Of a stretch of 64,000 nucleotides of DNA, positions 48,802 to 61,226 are shown piece after piece; position 1 is the first letter of the stretch; every line of letters begins with the position of its first letter. The notes under the pieces were generated by a model, which saw only the letters and a list, made by a program, of their open reading frames with translations, searched no databases and was not told the DNA's origin. This DNA comes from Enterobacter genomosp. O (GTDB lineage Bacteria > Pseudomonadota > Gammaproteobacteria > Enterobacterales > Enterobacteriaceae): contig NZ_LECZ01000023.1 in NCBI RefSeq assembly GCF_001022965.1, positions 310,001 to 374,000 on the forward strand, in the 5' to 3' direction. The position numbers and the translations under genes were made by a program.

Positions 48802-49980
48802 ATGCTCTGGTTGATGACGATGGGGCGACGCCTGAACGGCGTCTATGCCGCTTTTATGCTGGTGGCCTTTATGATGGGCGTGGCGGGGGCGCTACAGGCG
48901 CCGACCCTGAGCCTGTTCCTCAGCCGCGAGGTGGGCGCGCAGCCGTTTTGGGTGGGGCTGTTTTATACCGTCAACGCCATTGCCGGGATCCTGGTTAGCC
49001 TCGCGCTGGCGAAACGATCGGACAGCCAGGGCGACCGGCGTAAGCTGATCCTCTTTTGCTGCGCCATGGCCGTGGGCAACGCGCTGCTCTTTGCGTTCAA
49101 TCGTGATTACCTGACGCTCATTACCTGTGGCGTGCTGCTGGCGTCGCTGGCGAGCACCGCCATGCCGCAGCTTTTCGCCCTGGCACGTGAATATGCGGAT
49201 AACTCGGCGCGGGAAGTGGTGATGTTCAGCTCGGTGATGCGTGCCCAGCTCTCGCTGGCGTGGGTCATCGGCCCGCCGCTGGCCTTCATGCTGGCGCTGA
49301 ACTATGGCTTTACCGCCATGTTTTCCATTGCGGCAGGGATTTTTGTCATTAGCCTGGCGCTGATTGCTTTTGCGCTGCCGTCCGTGGCTCGGGTCGAGCA
49401 AACGACGGATAAACCGATTACTCAGGTGAGCGGCTGGCAGGACAAAAACGTCCGCATGCTGTTTATTGCCTCCACGCTGATGTGGACCTGCAACACCATG
49501 TACATCATCGACATGCCGCTGTGGATCAGCAGCTCACTGGGCTTGCCGGACAAGCTCGCCGGGATCTTAATGGGCACCGCGGCCGGCCTGGAAATTCCGG
49601 CTATGATCCTGGCGGGTTATTACGTTAAGCGTTTCGGAAAGCGTCGGATGATGGTTGTCGCCGTGGCAGCTGGCGTGCTGTTTTACGTGGGGCTGATCTT
49701 TTTCCATTCGCGCGAAGCGCTGCTGGCGCTGCAGCTGTTCAACGCCGTGTTTATTGGCATTGTTGCCGGGATCGGCATGCTTTGGTTCCAGGACCTCATG
49801 CCAGGCCGCGCCGGCTCGGCGACCACGCTTTTTACCAACAGTATTTCGACGGGGGTCATTCTGGCGGGGGTGATTCAGGGGGCGCTGGCGCAAAGCTATG
49901 GCCATGCCTCGGTTTACTGGATGATTGCGGCGATTTCGGTGGTTACGCTTGGGCTGACCTGCCGGGTCAAGGATGTTTGA
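48802..49980 (+). CDS. setA: Sugar efflux transporter SetA
   Basis: MFS proton-driven sugar exporter (lactose, glucosides), 392 residues and 12 membrane segments; it is part of the SgrRS response in E. coli. The MFS motif AKRSDSQGDRRKLI lies between segments 2 and 3. The ATG at 48802 follows AAGGA and gives MLWLMTMGRRLNGVYAAF; codons upstream in frame fall inside SgrS. Confidence 0.97.
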   Translation: MLWLMTMGRRLNGVYAAFMLVAFMMGVAGALQAPTLSLFLSREVGAQPFWVGLFYTVNAIAGILVSLALAKRSDSQGDRRKLILFCCAMAVGNALLFAFNRDYLTLITCGVLLASLASTAMPQLFALAREYADNSAREVVMFSSVMRAQLSLAWVIGPPLAFMLALNYGFTAMFSIAAGIFVISLALIAFALPSVARVEQTTDKPITQVSGWQDKNVRMLFIASTLMWTCNTMYIIDMPLWISSSLGLPDKLAGILMGTAAGLEIPAMILAGYYVKRFGKRRMMVVAVAAGVLFYVGLIFFHSREALLALQLFNAVFIGIVAGIGMLWFQDLMPGRAGSATTLFTNSISTGVILAGVIQGALAQSYGHASVYWMIAAISVVTLGLTCRVKDV

Positions 49981-50015
49981 TTCTGGAAGACGGCTTCACG
50001 AAATGGAACGACTTT

Positions 50016-50044
50016 CTGACAGGTACGAAGAAGGGGAATAGAGT
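50016..50044 (+). promoter_or_regulatory. Promoter of the hok-type locus
   Basis: CTGACA (50016-50021) and TAGAGT (50039-50044) are 17 bases apart. The predicted transcription start near 50051 falls just before GGTGCTTGAGGCT, the typical hok mRNA 5' end. Confidence 0.7.
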
Positions 50045-50196
50045 GCGTGGCGGGTGCTTGAGGCTGTTTGCCTCAGGCTTTCGCAAGAGGCAAACAGTGG
50101 AGAGTCCCACATCAAAAAACTGATGGGGAGACTAACTTCACTACCGACATTGCGAGGTTAGTCTCTTCATTGCCGAAAAGCAATAAGGAGGCTGGA

Positions 50197-50349
50197 ATGC
50201 CAAAACGTACTCTGCTGTTAGGTTTGTTTCTGATCTGTACGACGCTGTTGATCTTCACCTGGATGGTGCGCGACTCGTTGTGTGAGCTGCATTTCAGACA
50301 GGAGAAAACGGAGCTGGCGGCGGTGTTGGCTTACGAAGCAAAACGTTAG
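50197..50349 (+). CDS. Hok/Gef-family type I toxin
   Basis: Small inner-membrane toxin of 50 residues: MPKRTLLLGLFLICTTLLIF, then TWMVRDSLCELHFRQEKTEL and AAVLAYEAKR. One N-terminal membrane helix (about 5-24) is followed by the Hok family block SLCEL...AAVLAYE, with the conserved Cys. Expression would depolarise the membrane if not held off by antisense RNA. The ribosome site AAGGAGG is six bases before the ATG. It lies between setA and leuD; E. coli K-12 has none there but carries hokC between dnaJ and nhaA. Confidence 0.9.
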   Translation: MPKRTLLLGLFLICTTLLIFTWMVRDSLCELHFRQEKTELAAVLAYEAKR

Positions 50350-50412
50350 CGGTATTGGCGGGGGACGTTGCCCCGCCTCTCCAGAGCGGTTGAGCCTCAA
50401 CGCACCATTATC

Positions 50413-50441
50413 AATGGCCCGCTTTTTGCGGGCCATTGCCT
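50413..50441 (+). terminator. Hairpin between the hok-type gene and leuD
   Basis: AATGGCCCGC-ttttt-GCGGGCCATT has ten base pairs; the plus strand continues GCCTTTAG. The T run is short both ways. It sits against the leuD stop and may end both convergent transcripts. Confidence 0.7.
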
Positions 50442-51047
50442 TTAGCTCATAAATGCAGGCTGTTTTTTCTCGTACGCTGAGATGGCGTCTTCGTGCTGGA
50501 GCGTCAGGCCAATACTGTCCAGACCGTTCAGCATGCAGTGACGACGGAACGCATCAATGCTGAAGCTGTAGGTCTTATCTCCAGCCTTCACCACTTCCGC
50601 TTCCAGATCCACTTCAAACGAAATACCCGGATTCGCCTGCACCAGGGCGAACAGCTCATCAACCTGTTCGTCGCTCAGCGTGACGGGCAGAAGCTGGTTG
50701 TTGAAGCTGTTGCCGTAAAAGATATCGGCGAAGCTCGGTGCGATAACCACTTTAAAACCGTAGTCGGTCAGGGCCCACGGCGCGTGTTCACGGGATGAAC
50801 CGCAGCCAAAGTTTTCCCGCGCCAGCAAAATGGAGGCGCCTTTGTATTCCGGGAAGTTCAGAACGAACTCCGGGTTAGGCACTTCACCTTTGTCATCAAG
50901 GAAACGCCAGTCGTTAAACAGATGTGCACCAAAACCGGTACGCGTGACTTTCTGCAAAAACTGCTTAGGAATGATTGCATCAGTATCGACGTTAGCGGCG
51001 TCCAGGGGGACAACCCGGCCTGTATGTTGGGTAAATTTCTCTGCCAT
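50442..51047 (-). CDS. leuD: 3-isopropylmalate dehydratase small subunit
   Basis: Swivel-domain subunit of isopropylmalate isomerase (with LeuC), interconverting 2- and 3-isopropylmalate in leucine synthesis. It has 201 residues as in E. coli. It has [13 protein letters not shown] and the substrate loop [19 protein letters not shown]. It lies ten bases after leuC and is the last gene of leuABCD. Confidence 0.98.
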   Translation of the reverse strand: MAEKFTQHTGRVVPLDAANVDTDAIIPKQFLQKVTRTGFGAHLFNDWRFLDDKGEVPNPEFVLNFPEYKGASILLARENFGCGSSREHAPWALTDYGFKVVIAPSFADIFYGNSFNNQLLPVTLSDEQVDELFALVQANPGISFEVDLEAEVVKAGDKTYSFSIDAFRRHCMLNGLDSIGLTLQHEDAISAYEKKQPAFMS

Positions 51048-51057
51048 GATTGTCTCC

Positions 51058-52458
51058 TTATTTCAGGCTGCGAATATCGGCGAAATGGCCGGTGACTGCC
51101 GCAGCGGCGGCCATTGCCGGGCTGACCAGATGGGTGCGCCCACCGCGGCCCTGACGGCCTTCAAAGTTACGGTTACTGGTGGAGGCGCAGCGCTCGCCCG
51201 GATTCAGGCGATCGTTGTTCATGGCCAGACACATGGAGCAGCCTGGCAGGCGCCACTCGAAGCCCGCGTCGATAAAGATCTTATCCAGGCCTTCGGCTTC
51301 CGCCTGGGCTTTCACCGGGCCGGAGCCTGGAACAACCAGAGCCTGCACGCCCGGTGCCACTTTGCGGCCTTTTGCAATTTCGGCGGCGGCGCGCAAATCT
51401 TCGATACGGGAGTTGGTGCATGAGCCGATGAAGACTTTATCAATGGTGACGTCGGTCAGCGGGATGCCCGGCTTCAGTCCCATATAGGCCAGCGCTTTTT
51501 CCGCACTGGCGCGTTCGACCGGATCGGCGAACGAGGCAGGGTCAGGGATGCTGTCGTTGACGGAAATCACCTGGCCCGGATTAGTCCCCCAGGTCACCTG
51601 CGGGGCAATCTCTTCTGCCTGCAGGGTAACCACGGTATCGAAGCTGGCACCGTCGTCGGTTTTCAGGGTTTTCCAGTACGCGACAGCATCGTCAAAATCC
51701 TGGCCTTTCGGCGCGTGCAGACGGCCCTTCACATAGTCGAAGGTGGTGTCGTCTGGCGCGACCAGACCAGCTTTTGCGCCCATCTCAATGGCCATATTGC
51801 AGAGGGTCATGCGGCCTTCCATGCTCAGCGCCTGGATGGCCTCGCCGCAGAATTCCACCACGTGGCCGGTACCGCCTGCGCTGCCGGTTTTACCAATGAT
51901 CGCCAGCACGATGTCTTTTGCGGTGATACCCGGCGCGGCTTTTCCCTTCACTTCAATCTTCATGGTTTTGGCACGTCCCTGTTTCAGGGTCTGCGTAGCC
52001 AGCACGTGTTCAACTTCAGAGGTACCAATCCCGAACGCCAGGGCACCAAACGCGCCGTGCGTCGCGGTGTGGGAGTCACCGCAGACGATGGTCATGCCCG
52101 GCAGGGTAATCCCTTGCTCTGGCCCCATCACGTGGACGATACCTTGATAAGGGTGATTCAGATCGTACAGCTCAACGCCAAACTCGTTGCAGTTCTTAAT
52201 CAGTTCCTGCATCTGGATACGCGCCATCTCACCGGACGCGTTAATGTCTTTGGTCTGGGTGGAAACGTTGTGATCCATCGTTGCGAAGGTTTTGCCCGGC
52301 TGACGAACCGGACGCTTGTGCGCGCGCAGGCCGTCAAACGCCTGAGGAGAGGTCACCTCGTGTACCAGATGTCTGTCGATGTACAGCAGAGGGGTTTCGT
52401 TTGGTGCCTCGTAAACAACGTGCGCATCAAACAATTTTTCATATAAGGTTTTGGCCAT
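51058..52458 (-). CDS. leuC: 3-isopropylmalate dehydratase large subunit
   Basis: Aconitase-fold catalytic subunit carrying a [4Fe-4S] cluster, 466 residues as in E. coli. Cluster ligands are in [14 protein letters not shown] and the CSMC of [33 protein letters not shown] is the substrate motif. It is two bases after leuB. Confidence 0.98.
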   Translation of the reverse strand: MAKTLYEKLFDAHVVYEAPNETPLLYIDRHLVHEVTSPQAFDGLRAHKRPVRQPGKTFATMDHNVSTQTKDINASGEMARIQMQELIKNCNEFGVELYDLNHPYQGIVHVMGPEQGITLPGMTIVCGDSHTATHGAFGALAFGIGTSEVEHVLATQTLKQGRAKTMKIEVKGKAAPGITAKDIVLAIIGKTGSAGGTGHVVEFCGEAIQALSMEGRMTLCNMAIEMGAKAGLVAPDDTTFDYVKGRLHAPKGQDFDDAVAYWKTLKTDDGASFDTVVTLQAEEIAPQVTWGTNPGQVISVNDSIPDPASFADPVERASAEKALAYMGLKPGIPLTDVTIDKVFIGSCTNSRIEDLRAAAEIAKGRKVAPGVQALVVPGSGPVKAQAEAEGLDKIFIDAGFEWRLPGCSMCLAMNNDRLNPGERCASTSNRNFEGRQGRGGRTHLVSPAMAAAAAVTGHFADIRSLK

Positions 52459-52460
52459 GA

Positions 52461-55123
<2,663 letters not shown>

Positions 55124-55164
55124 GGGTTAGGTCCTTGTCAGTCTTAGGGCGCCTTGCTACGAGC

Positions 55165-55197
55165 ATAAAAAAACCCGCGCAGTGGCGCGGGTTTTTA
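55165..55197 (-). terminator. leu operon attenuator terminator
   Basis: On the minus strand AACCCGCGC-cact-GCGCGGGTT is followed by TTTTTATG. It lies between leuL and leuA and forms when the leader ribosome passes the Leu codons without stalling. Confidence 0.93.
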
Positions 55198-55214
55198 GTC
55201 TTACTGGTGACGAT

Positions 55215-55301
55215 TCAACGCTGAATTTCGCCCGCCAGTCTACCGCGCACAGTGGATGCGTTTAGTAGTAGTAGACCGGTGAAACGAATGGTGCGAATCA
55301 T
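55215..55301 (-). CDS. leuL: leu operon leader peptide
   Basis: Leader peptide of 28 residues, MIRTIRFTGLLLLNASTVRG then RLAGEIQR, with four consecutive CUA (rare leucine) codons. A shortage of charged tRNA-Leu stalls the ribosome at these codons and prevents the attenuator hairpin. It matches E. coli LeuL (also 28 residues, RFTGLLLLNA core). Confidence 0.95.
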   Translation of the reverse strand: MIRTIRFTGLLLLNASTVRGRLAGEIQR

Positions 55302-55334
55302 GAATCGTGCTCCGTTAAATTCAATGTATTTTTA

Positions 55335-55363
55335 GTGGTACTGGATACGGCCGTTCATGTCAA
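55335..55363 (-). promoter_or_regulatory. leuLABCD promoter
   Basis: On the minus strand TTGACA (55363-55358) and TACCAC (55340-55335) are 17 bases apart. The TATCCAGTA around the spacer end matches the E. coli leu promoter. Confidence 0.82.
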
Positions 55364-55890
55364 CCCCTAAGGATAAAAACGGCCCCGGCAGGCTGAACAC
55401 ACAGGCTGTCTGCTTTAGCGAATTGTGCTGGTTTTTACTTTTACGACCCGACTAATTGTCTAATTTTGGACTGGGAAAAAGGTTGCAGAAATAAATTAAT
55501 ATAATTCGTTTAAATTGAGCAAAGTACGTTGCCATGAATGCTTTATGCTTAAAGGGTTTTAATATCATTAAGTTGTAAGTTCAGTGAATCATTTTAGACT
55601 CTCTAAAAAATGAACAGAGATAACAGATTGTTAACTTACTGTAGAGCGTCAGTTATAACAGTTTAATAATACTTAAGTCATCATTAACCAAGGGGTAATT
55701 GTATATTTGTTTGGTTTATGGTTTCATCTCAATCCTAAAGTTAATCATATCATTTACGTGTTTTTATTTTTCATTCTTTTAGTGTCTTTATATATTCCGA
55801 ATTTTAAACAATTCTCTTTCGCTGGCCATATTTGCATGATAAATCATATTTTTCGAGATTGTTACAATACGTTGGCAAAGGGAGTGTAGC
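55364..55890. promoter_or_regulatory. AT-rich leu-leuO intergenic region
   Basis: This stretch of 527 bases between divergent leuL and leuO is strongly A/T-rich from about 55430 onward. In E. coli and Salmonella the same region is bound by H-NS and LeuO and silences leuO. I find no gene in it; short frames are chance. The leuO promoter is presumably here, but several TATAAT-like strings prevent a single call. Confidence 0.65.
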
Positions 55891-56853
55891 GTGACAGTGG
55901 AGTCTGAAGTGCCAGAAAATAATATTAAACAACCTCAAACTACGGATGGGATTAAACCACAGTTACGCACGGTGGACCTTAATCTTCTGACGGTGTTTGA
56001 TGCTGTCATGCAGGAACAGAATATCACCCGCGCGGCACAAACGTTGGGGATGTCACAACCCGCCGTCAGTAATGCCGTCGCCAGGCTTAAGGTCATGTTT
56101 AACGATGAACTGTTCGTTCGTTACGGGAGGGGGATCCAGCCCACGGCGCGTGCATTCCAGTTATTCGGCTCAATCCGCCAGGCGCTGCAGTTGGTACAAA
56201 ATGAACTGCCGGGGTCGGGGTTTGAACCCTTAAGCAGCGAGCGAGTCTTTCATCTCTGTGTCTGCAGCCCATTAGATAATTATTTAACATCGATTATTTA
56301 TAATAAAGTTGAAGAGATCGCGCCAAATATCAATCTGGTTTTTAAATCATCCCTCAATCAAAACACAGAACATCAGTTGCGCTATCAGGAGATCGAATTC
56401 GTCCTGGGATATGAAGAGTTCCGTCGACCTGAATTTTCCTGCGTGCCGCTGTTTAAAGATGAAATGGTTTTGGTCGCCAGTAAAAAACATCCGCGCCTGA
56501 CTTCTCCGTTACGAGAAAATGATGTTTATAATGAGCAGCACGCCGTTGTTGCACTCGACAGATATGCTTCCTTTAGCCTGCCGTGGTATGACACAGCAGA
56601 CAAACAGGCGTGTGTGGCCTATCAGGGAATGGCAATGGTCAGCGTATTAAACGTAGTCTCCCAGACGCAGCTGGTGGCGATTGCGCCGCGCTGGCTGGCA
56701 GAAGAGTTTTCAGAATCGTTAAATCTGCAAATTCTGCCTCTGCCACTCAAGCTAAATAGCCGAACCTGTTACCTTTCCTGGCATGAAGCGGCGGGCCGGG
56801 ATAAAGGGCATCAGTGGATGGAAGAGCTGCTGGTTGGCATCTGTCGCCGATAA
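55891..56853 (+). CDS. leuO: LysR-type global regulator LeuO
   Basis: Nucleoid-antagonising LysR regulator that relieves H-NS silencing (stress, virulence and CRISPR-cas genes in relatives). It has 320 residues from the GTG at 55891. The helix-turn-helix [20 protein letters not shown] is near residues 44-63, with the effector domain after it. A second GTG at 55909 gives MPENNIKQ... with 314 residues, the E. coli length and colinear with it. Both starts have GGAG six bases upstream. It ends in a strong terminator. Confidence 0.95.
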   Translation: MTVESEVPENNIKQPQTTDGIKPQLRTVDLNLLTVFDAVMQEQNITRAAQTLGMSQPAVSNAVARLKVMFNDELFVRYGRGIQPTARAFQLFGSIRQALQLVQNELPGSGFEPLSSERVFHLCVCSPLDNYLTSIIYNKVEEIAPNINLVFKSSLNQNTEHQLRYQEIEFVLGYEEFRRPEFSCVPLFKDEMVLVASKKHPRLTSPLRENDVYNEQHAVVALDRYASFSLPWYDTADKQACVAYQGMAMVSVLNVVSQTQLVAIAPRWLAEEFSESLNLQILPLPLKLNSRTCYLSWHEAAGRDKGHQWMEELLVGICRR

Positions 56854-56858
56854 ACGTA

Positions 56859-56904
56859 TCAGGATAAACCGCATTGGTTTATGTGGTTTATCCTGAATTT
56901 TTTT
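56859..56904 (+). terminator. leuO terminator
   Basis: TCAGGATAAACC (56859-56870) and GGTTTATCCTGA (56885-56896) form a perfect 12-bp stem, followed by a run of seven T. It separates leuO from ilvIH. Confidence 0.93.
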
Positions 56905-57220
56905 AGATAATTGCTATTTTATTCTATTGTGATTTTTTTAGGGCTGCTATCCGGTGCGCAAAAATAGATGATTTTCTGCGTTGTCGTGCTTTTCAGCGAT
57001 GATTAATCATCCCATCCTCTATTCCCAGATGAATTAACCATATCTTCTGTTAACGGCTGCTTTTTCTGCTTTACGCACCGTTTATCTCCCCGGGTTTGCT
57101 AATTGCCTGCCTCATAACGAGCGGTTAAGGTAAAGAACACTCTGCAAAATATAAGATTCGTAAGACGGTGCGGAAATGAGTTCGGCAGTCCGTCTATAAC
57201 AAAATGCCTGGAGGCAAAGC
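56905..57220 (+). promoter_or_regulatory. ilvIH upstream region
   Basis: This is a 316-base, partly A/T-rich leader and promoter zone. In E. coli Lrp binds several sites here and activates ilvIH in a leucine-sensitive way. I could not place individual Lrp sites or one clear -10/-35 pair. A GGAGG ribosome site is at 57211-57215. Confidence 0.6.
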
Positions 57221-58945
57221 ATGGAGATGTTGTCTGGCGCGGAAATGGTCGTTCGGTCACTGATCGATCAGGGCGTGAAGCAAGTGTTCGGCTACCCTGG
57301 CGGCGCGGTCCTTGATATTTATGATGCGCTTCATACGGTAGGGGGCATTGACCATGTTCTGGTTCGTCACGAGCAGGCGGCGGTACACATGGCTGACGGC
57401 CTGGCGCGTGCAACGGGGGAAGTGGGCGTGGTCCTGGTCACGTCTGGTCCCGGCGCGACAAACGCCATTACCGGCATTGCCACGGCGTATATGGACTCTA
57501 TCCCGCTAGTGATCCTCTCCGGGCAGGTGGCGACCTCACTGATTGGCTACGACGCGTTTCAGGAGTGCGACATGGTCGGGATTTCGCGTCCCGTTGTGAA
57601 GCACAGCTTCCTGGTCAAGCAAACCGAAGATATCCCTGGCGTGCTGAAAAAAGCCTTCTGGCTGGCGGCAAGCGGGCGTCCGGGACCGGTGGTGGTCGAT
57701 CTACCCAAAGATATACTGAACCCGGCAAACAAGCTGCCTTATGTCTGGCCAGAATCGGTGAGCATGCGTTCTTACAACCCAACCACGCAGGGTCATAAAG
57801 GTCAGATCAAGCGTGCGTTGCAAACGCTTCTGGCAGCCAAAAAACCGGTCGTCTATGTTGGCGGCGGGGCGATCAATTCAGCCTGTGAAGTCCAGCTTCG
57901 TGAACTGATTGAAAAGCTGAACCTCCCTGTTGCGTCGTCGCTGATGGGGCTGGGGGCGTTTCCCGCCACCCACCGTCAGGCGCTGGGTATGCTGGGTATG
58001 CACGGTACCTATGAAGCCAACATGACGATGCACCATTCTGATGTGATCTTTGCCGTTGGCGTGCGTTTTGACGATCGCACCACTAATAACCTGGCGAAGT
58101 ATTGCCCGAACGCCACCGTGCTGCACATTGATATCGATCCCACATCCATTTCAAAAACGGTGTCGGCGGATGTGCCGATCGTCGGTGATGCCCGGCAGGT
58201 TCTGGAGCAAATGCTGGAGCTGCTGGCCCAGGAGACCGCGACCCAGCCGCTGGATGAGATCCGCGACTGGTGGCAGCAAATTGAACAGTGGCGTGCACGC
58301 CAGTGTCTGAAATATGACACGCAGAGCGAAAATATTAAGCCGCAGGCGGTCATCGAAGCAGTGTGGCGACTGACGAAGGGTGAGGCATATGTGACCTCAG
58401 ACGTGGGTCAGCACCAGATGTTTGCCGCCCTGTATTACCCGTTTGATAAACCACGACACTGGATCAACTCGGGTGGTTTAGGAACGATGGGCTTTGGTTT
58501 GCCCGCCGCGCTGGGCGTGAAGCTGGCGCTGCCGAATGAAACCGTCGTCTGCGTAACCGGGGACGGCAGTATCCAGATGAACATTCAGGAGCTCTCTACC
58601 GCGCTGCAGTATGAACTGCCGGTTCTCGTGCTGAACCTGAATAACGGCTATCTCGGTATGGTGAAGCAGTGGCAGGATATGATCTATTCTGGCCGTCATT
58701 CACAGTCATATATGAAATCGCTGCCGGATTTTGTTCGTCTTGCTGAAGCTTACGGCCATGTTGGCATGCGGGTGACCGATCCGGCCGAGCTGGAAACGAA
58801 GCTCGCTGAAGCGCTTGAGCATGTTAAAAACAACCGCCTCGTCTTTATGGATGTCATTGTTGATGGGACCGAGCACGTTTATCCGATGCATATTCGTGGT
58901 GGTGGTATGGATGAAATGTGGTTAAGCAAAACGGAGAGAACCTGA
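57221..58945 (+). CDS. ilvI: Acetolactate synthase III large subunit
   Basis: Thiamine-diphosphate and FAD enzyme that forms acetolactate or acetohydroxybutyrate for valine, leucine and isoleucine. It has 574 residues as in E. coli. The catalytic Glu is in [12 protein letters not shown]. The ThDP motif is GDGSIQMN...[13 protein letters not shown]; at the Gly in NNGY I recall Arg in E. coli. The start [18 protein letters not shown] follows GGAGG. It forms an operon with ilvH, one base apart. Confidence 0.98.
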   Translation: MEMLSGAEMVVRSLIDQGVKQVFGYPGGAVLDIYDALHTVGGIDHVLVRHEQAAVHMADGLARATGEVGVVLVTSGPGATNAITGIATAYMDSIPLVILSGQVATSLIGYDAFQECDMVGISRPVVKHSFLVKQTEDIPGVLKKAFWLAASGRPGPVVVDLPKDILNPANKLPYVWPESVSMRSYNPTTQGHKGQIKRALQTLLAAKKPVVYVGGGAINSACEVQLRELIEKLNLPVASSLMGLGAFPATHRQALGMLGMHGTYEANMTMHHSDVIFAVGVRFDDRTTNNLAKYCPNATVLHIDIDPTSISKTVSADVPIVGDARQVLEQMLELLAQETATQPLDEIRDWWQQIEQWRARQCLKYDTQSENIKPQAVIEAVWRLTKGEAYVTSDVGQHQMFAALYYPFDKPRHWINSGGLGTMGFGLPAALGVKLALPNETVVCVTGDGSIQMNIQELSTALQYELPVLVLNLNNGYLGMVKQWQDMIYSGRHSQSYMKSLPDFVRLAEAYGHVGMRVTDPAELETKLAEALEHVKNNRLVFMDVIVDGTEHVYPMHIRGGGMDEMWLSKTERT

Positions 58946-58946
58946 T

Positions 58947-59438
58947 ATGCGCCGGATATTATCTGTTTTACTGGAAAACGAGTCTGGCGCACTGTCGCGC
59001 GTCATTGGGCTTTTTGCGCAGCGGGGCTACAACATTGAAAGCCTGACCGTCGCCCCGACGGAAGACCCAACGCTGTCGCGCATGACGATCCAAACCGTCG
59101 GCGACGCCAAAGTGCTGGAGCAGATTGAGAAACAGCTGCATAAGCTGGTCGACGTGCTGCGCGTGAGCGAGCTGGGGCAGGGGGCCTACGTTGAACGTGA
59201 GGTCATGCTGGTGAAAATTCAGGCCAGTGGCTACGGGCGTGAAGAAGTCAAACGCAATGCGGATATATTCCGCGGACAGATTATCGACGTCACGCCTTCT
59301 CTTTATACGGTTCAACTGGTAGGGACGAGCGACAAGCTGGATGCCTTCCTGGCGTCCGTGCGGGATGTAGCAAAAATTGTTGAGGTGGCGAGATCGGGTG
59401 TAGTGGGTCTGTCACGCGGCGAGAAAATCATGCGTTAG
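58947..59438 (+). CDS. ilvH: Acetolactate synthase III regulatory subunit
   Basis: Small subunit that activates IlvI and binds valine for feedback inhibition; 163 residues as in E. coli. The N-terminal ACT domain has [20 protein letters not shown] and [15 protein letters not shown], and a second domain starts near residue 80. It is translated directly after ilvI. Confidence 0.98.
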   Translation: MRRILSVLLENESGALSRVIGLFAQRGYNIESLTVAPTEDPTLSRMTIQTVGDAKVLEQIEKQLHKLVDVLRVSELGQGAYVEREVMLVKIQASGYGREEVKRNADIFRGQIIDVTPSLYTVQLVGTSDKLDAFLASVRDVAKIVEVARSGVVGLSRGEKIMR

Positions 59439-59463
59439 TTGTCAAAAAGGTTCGCCTCTTTCT

Positions 59464-59492
59464 GCCCGGTCACCAAAGCCGGGCTTTTTTTT
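59464..59492 (+). terminator. ilvIH terminator
   Basis: GCCCGG-tcaccaaag-CCGGGC is followed by eight T residues, about 25 bases after the ilvH stop. Confidence 0.9.
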
Positions 59493-59617
59493 GCGTAATC
59501 AGCCGACAACGCAGATAAAAGCGGTTGCCGCGGAAGCTTTTCTGCGTTTAGATGTTAAAAGATTTAACCATAACCTTGACAGGGCCATGGACTCTTTTCT
59601 TTTTTTAAGGGGCAATT

Positions 59618-60625
59618 GTGAAACTGGATGAAATCGCCCGGCTAGCCGGCGTGTCACGAACAACGGCCAGCTATGTGATTAACGGTAAAGCAAAGCAGTA
59701 CCGTGTCAGCGATAAGACCGTTGAAAAAGTTATGGCGGTGGTTCGTGAACATAACTACCATCCGAATGCTGTCGCAGCCGGCCTGCGTGCCGGGCGCACC
59801 CGCTCTATTGGTCTGGTGATCCCGGACCTGGAAAACACCAGCTATACCCGTATCGCCAACTATCTTGAACGTCAGGCGCGCCAGCGCGGCTATCAATTGC
59901 TGATTGCCTGCTCGGAAGATCAGCCGGATAACGAGATGCGCTGCATTGAGCATCTGCTCCAGCGTCAGGTGGATGCCATTATCGTGTCGACCTCCTTACC
60001 GCCAGAGCATCCGTTCTACCAGCGCTGGGCGAACGACCCGTTCCCGATCGTTGCGCTGGATCGCGCGCTGGACCGCGAGCATTTCACAAGCGTAGTGGGT
60101 GCCGATCAGGATGACGCAGAAATGCTGGCCGCAGAGCTAAGAACATTCCCGGCGGAAACCGTGCTTTATCTTGGCGCGTTGCCTGAGCTTTCTGTGAGCT
60201 TCCTGCGTGAGCAGGGCTTCAGAACTGCCTGGAAAGACGATCCGCGCGAGGTTCACTACCTCTATGCCAACAGCTACGAGCGTGAGGCCGCTGCGCAGCT
60301 GTTCGAGAAATGGCTGGAAACGCACCCGATGCCTCAGGCACTGTTCACCACCTCGTTTGCGCTTTTGCAGGGGGTGATGGATGTGACCTTACGTCGCGAA
60401 GGTAAACTCCCTTCCGACCTGGCCATCGCTACTTTCGGGGATAACGAGCTTCTCGACTTCCTCCAGTGCCCGGTGCTGGCGGTAGCACAGCGTCACCGTG
60501 ACGTGGCTGAACGCGTACTGGAGATTGTGCTGGCGAGTCTGGATGAACCCCGTAAGCCGAAGCCGGGCCTGACGCGTATCAAACGTAATCTTTACCATCG
60601 CGGAATTTTAAGCCGTCATAAATGA
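59618..60625 (+). CDS. cra: Catabolite repressor/activator Cra (FruR)
   Basis: LacI-family regulator of carbon flux, released from DNA by fructose 1-phosphate (and FBP); it represses glycolytic genes and activates gluconeogenic genes. It has 335 residues (E. coli 334). The helix-turn-helix [20 protein letters not shown] is at 3-22, with the sugar-binding domain after residue 60. The start is GTG at 59618, after AAGGGG, as in E. coli. Confidence 0.98.
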   Translation: MKLDEIARLAGVSRTTASYVINGKAKQYRVSDKTVEKVMAVVREHNYHPNAVAAGLRAGRTRSIGLVIPDLENTSYTRIANYLERQARQRGYQLLIACSEDQPDNEMRCIEHLLQRQVDAIIVSTSLPPEHPFYQRWANDPFPIVALDRALDREHFTSVVGADQDDAEMLAAELRTFPAETVLYLGALPELSVSFLREQGFRTAWKDDPREVHYLYANSYEREAAAQLFEKWLETHPMPQALFTTSFALLQGVMDVTLRREGKLPSDLAIATFGDNELLDFLQCPVLAVAQRHRDVAERVLEIVLASLDEPRKPKPGLTRIKRNLYHRGILSRHK

Positions 60626-60632
60626 AAATGAC

Positions 60633-60660
60633 CGGGGCGGCGAAATCTGCCCCCGTTTTG
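60633..60660 (+). terminator. Candidate cra terminator
   Basis: CGGGG and CCCCG arms enclose a 13-base loop region, followed by TTTTG, eight bases after the cra stop. The stem is short, so confidence is moderate. Confidence 0.6.
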
Positions 60661-61145
60661 CCGCAATAATTCGTGTGCATAATTCCCGGAGAGAAATTAG
60701 GATAATTCTTGAGGGTTCATAATCACCTAATTTTCTTAATTCGTTTTGGCTTCTAAATTGTTCTTTAAAGAACGTCTGAGCAATTTAAAACGGCTATTTT
60801 TGTATTATTTTGTTACAAACCCTCTCCGGTCGATGAATATTCAGACGTTTTTCCTCCTCCTTTGCCAGCTAACACGGCAACCGCCGCGCTTACCGGGTGC
60901 CTGAGTGAATCTGGCGCTGTTATCCCCTGAGAATCTGTCATAAAATGCTGCCCGCGTCGCAAACTGACACTTTATATTTATCTGCGATGAAATTGAGTGA
61001 GCTTTAACGCTAGTGTGCATATTCGGTTTTTTTCTTACAAATATTCATAACGTTAATTTTGCCTCGCCAGTTGTGCAGTTATTAACCAGGAGTGTTTATC
61101 TCTGTAAATAGAGGGCTTCCGGGTCCTTACAGGGAGAGTCCTGGC
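60661..61145. other. cra-mraZ intergenic region
   Basis: 485 bases, A/T-rich in the first half and again near 61000-61060, lie between cra and the mra promoter. I see no reading frame, known RNA or clear operator. A gap of similar length exists in E. coli. Confidence 0.5.
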
Positions 61146-61175
61146 TTGACAAGCTTTTCCCTCGCTCCGTAAACT
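61146..61175 (+). promoter_or_regulatory. mra promoter of the dcw cluster
   Basis: TTGACA (61146-61151) and TAAACT (61170-61175) are 18 bases apart and match the E. coli Pmra, which drives mraZ and the division genes downstream. Confidence 0.85.
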
Positions 61176-61183
61176 CCTTTAGG

Positions 61184-61208
61184 TGGGAATTTGTGGGTTA
61201 AAGTGGTG
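61184..61208 (+). promoter_or_regulatory. MraZ binding repeats
   Basis: Three direct repeats TGGGA, TGGGT and TGGTG are spaced by five bases (atttg, taaag). This is the MraZ operator pattern, placed just downstream of the -10, consistent with autorepression. Confidence 0.88.
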
Positions 61209-61226
61209 AGGAGGGGTGAGACTGGC

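Larger units (their letters stand above)
50051..50441 (+). ncRNA. hok-type mRNA with leader, fold-back and terminator
   Basis: The predicted transcript is about 390 nt. Its 5' end GGTGCTTGAGGCT (50053-50065) pairs with AGCCTCAACGCACC (50393-50406) near the 3' end, with one bulged base; this is the fold-back inhibition pairing of hok mRNAs. The leader has a stem CTGTTTGCCTC/GAGGCAAACAG (50064-50097), a 9-bp inverted repeat GAGACTAAC/GTTAGTCTC (50128-50165) and ATTGC-cgaaaa-GCAAT before the ribosome site. The hairpin AATGGCCCGC/GCGGGCCATT (50413-50437) may be the terminator. An antisense Sok RNA is expected but its promoter was not identified. Confidence 0.8.

Noticed and set aside
60661-61145. 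Possible leader gene or sRNA upstream of mraZ
   Set aside because: No ribosome site with a sensible frame and no terminator-ended structure could be found; the length matches the E. coli gap.
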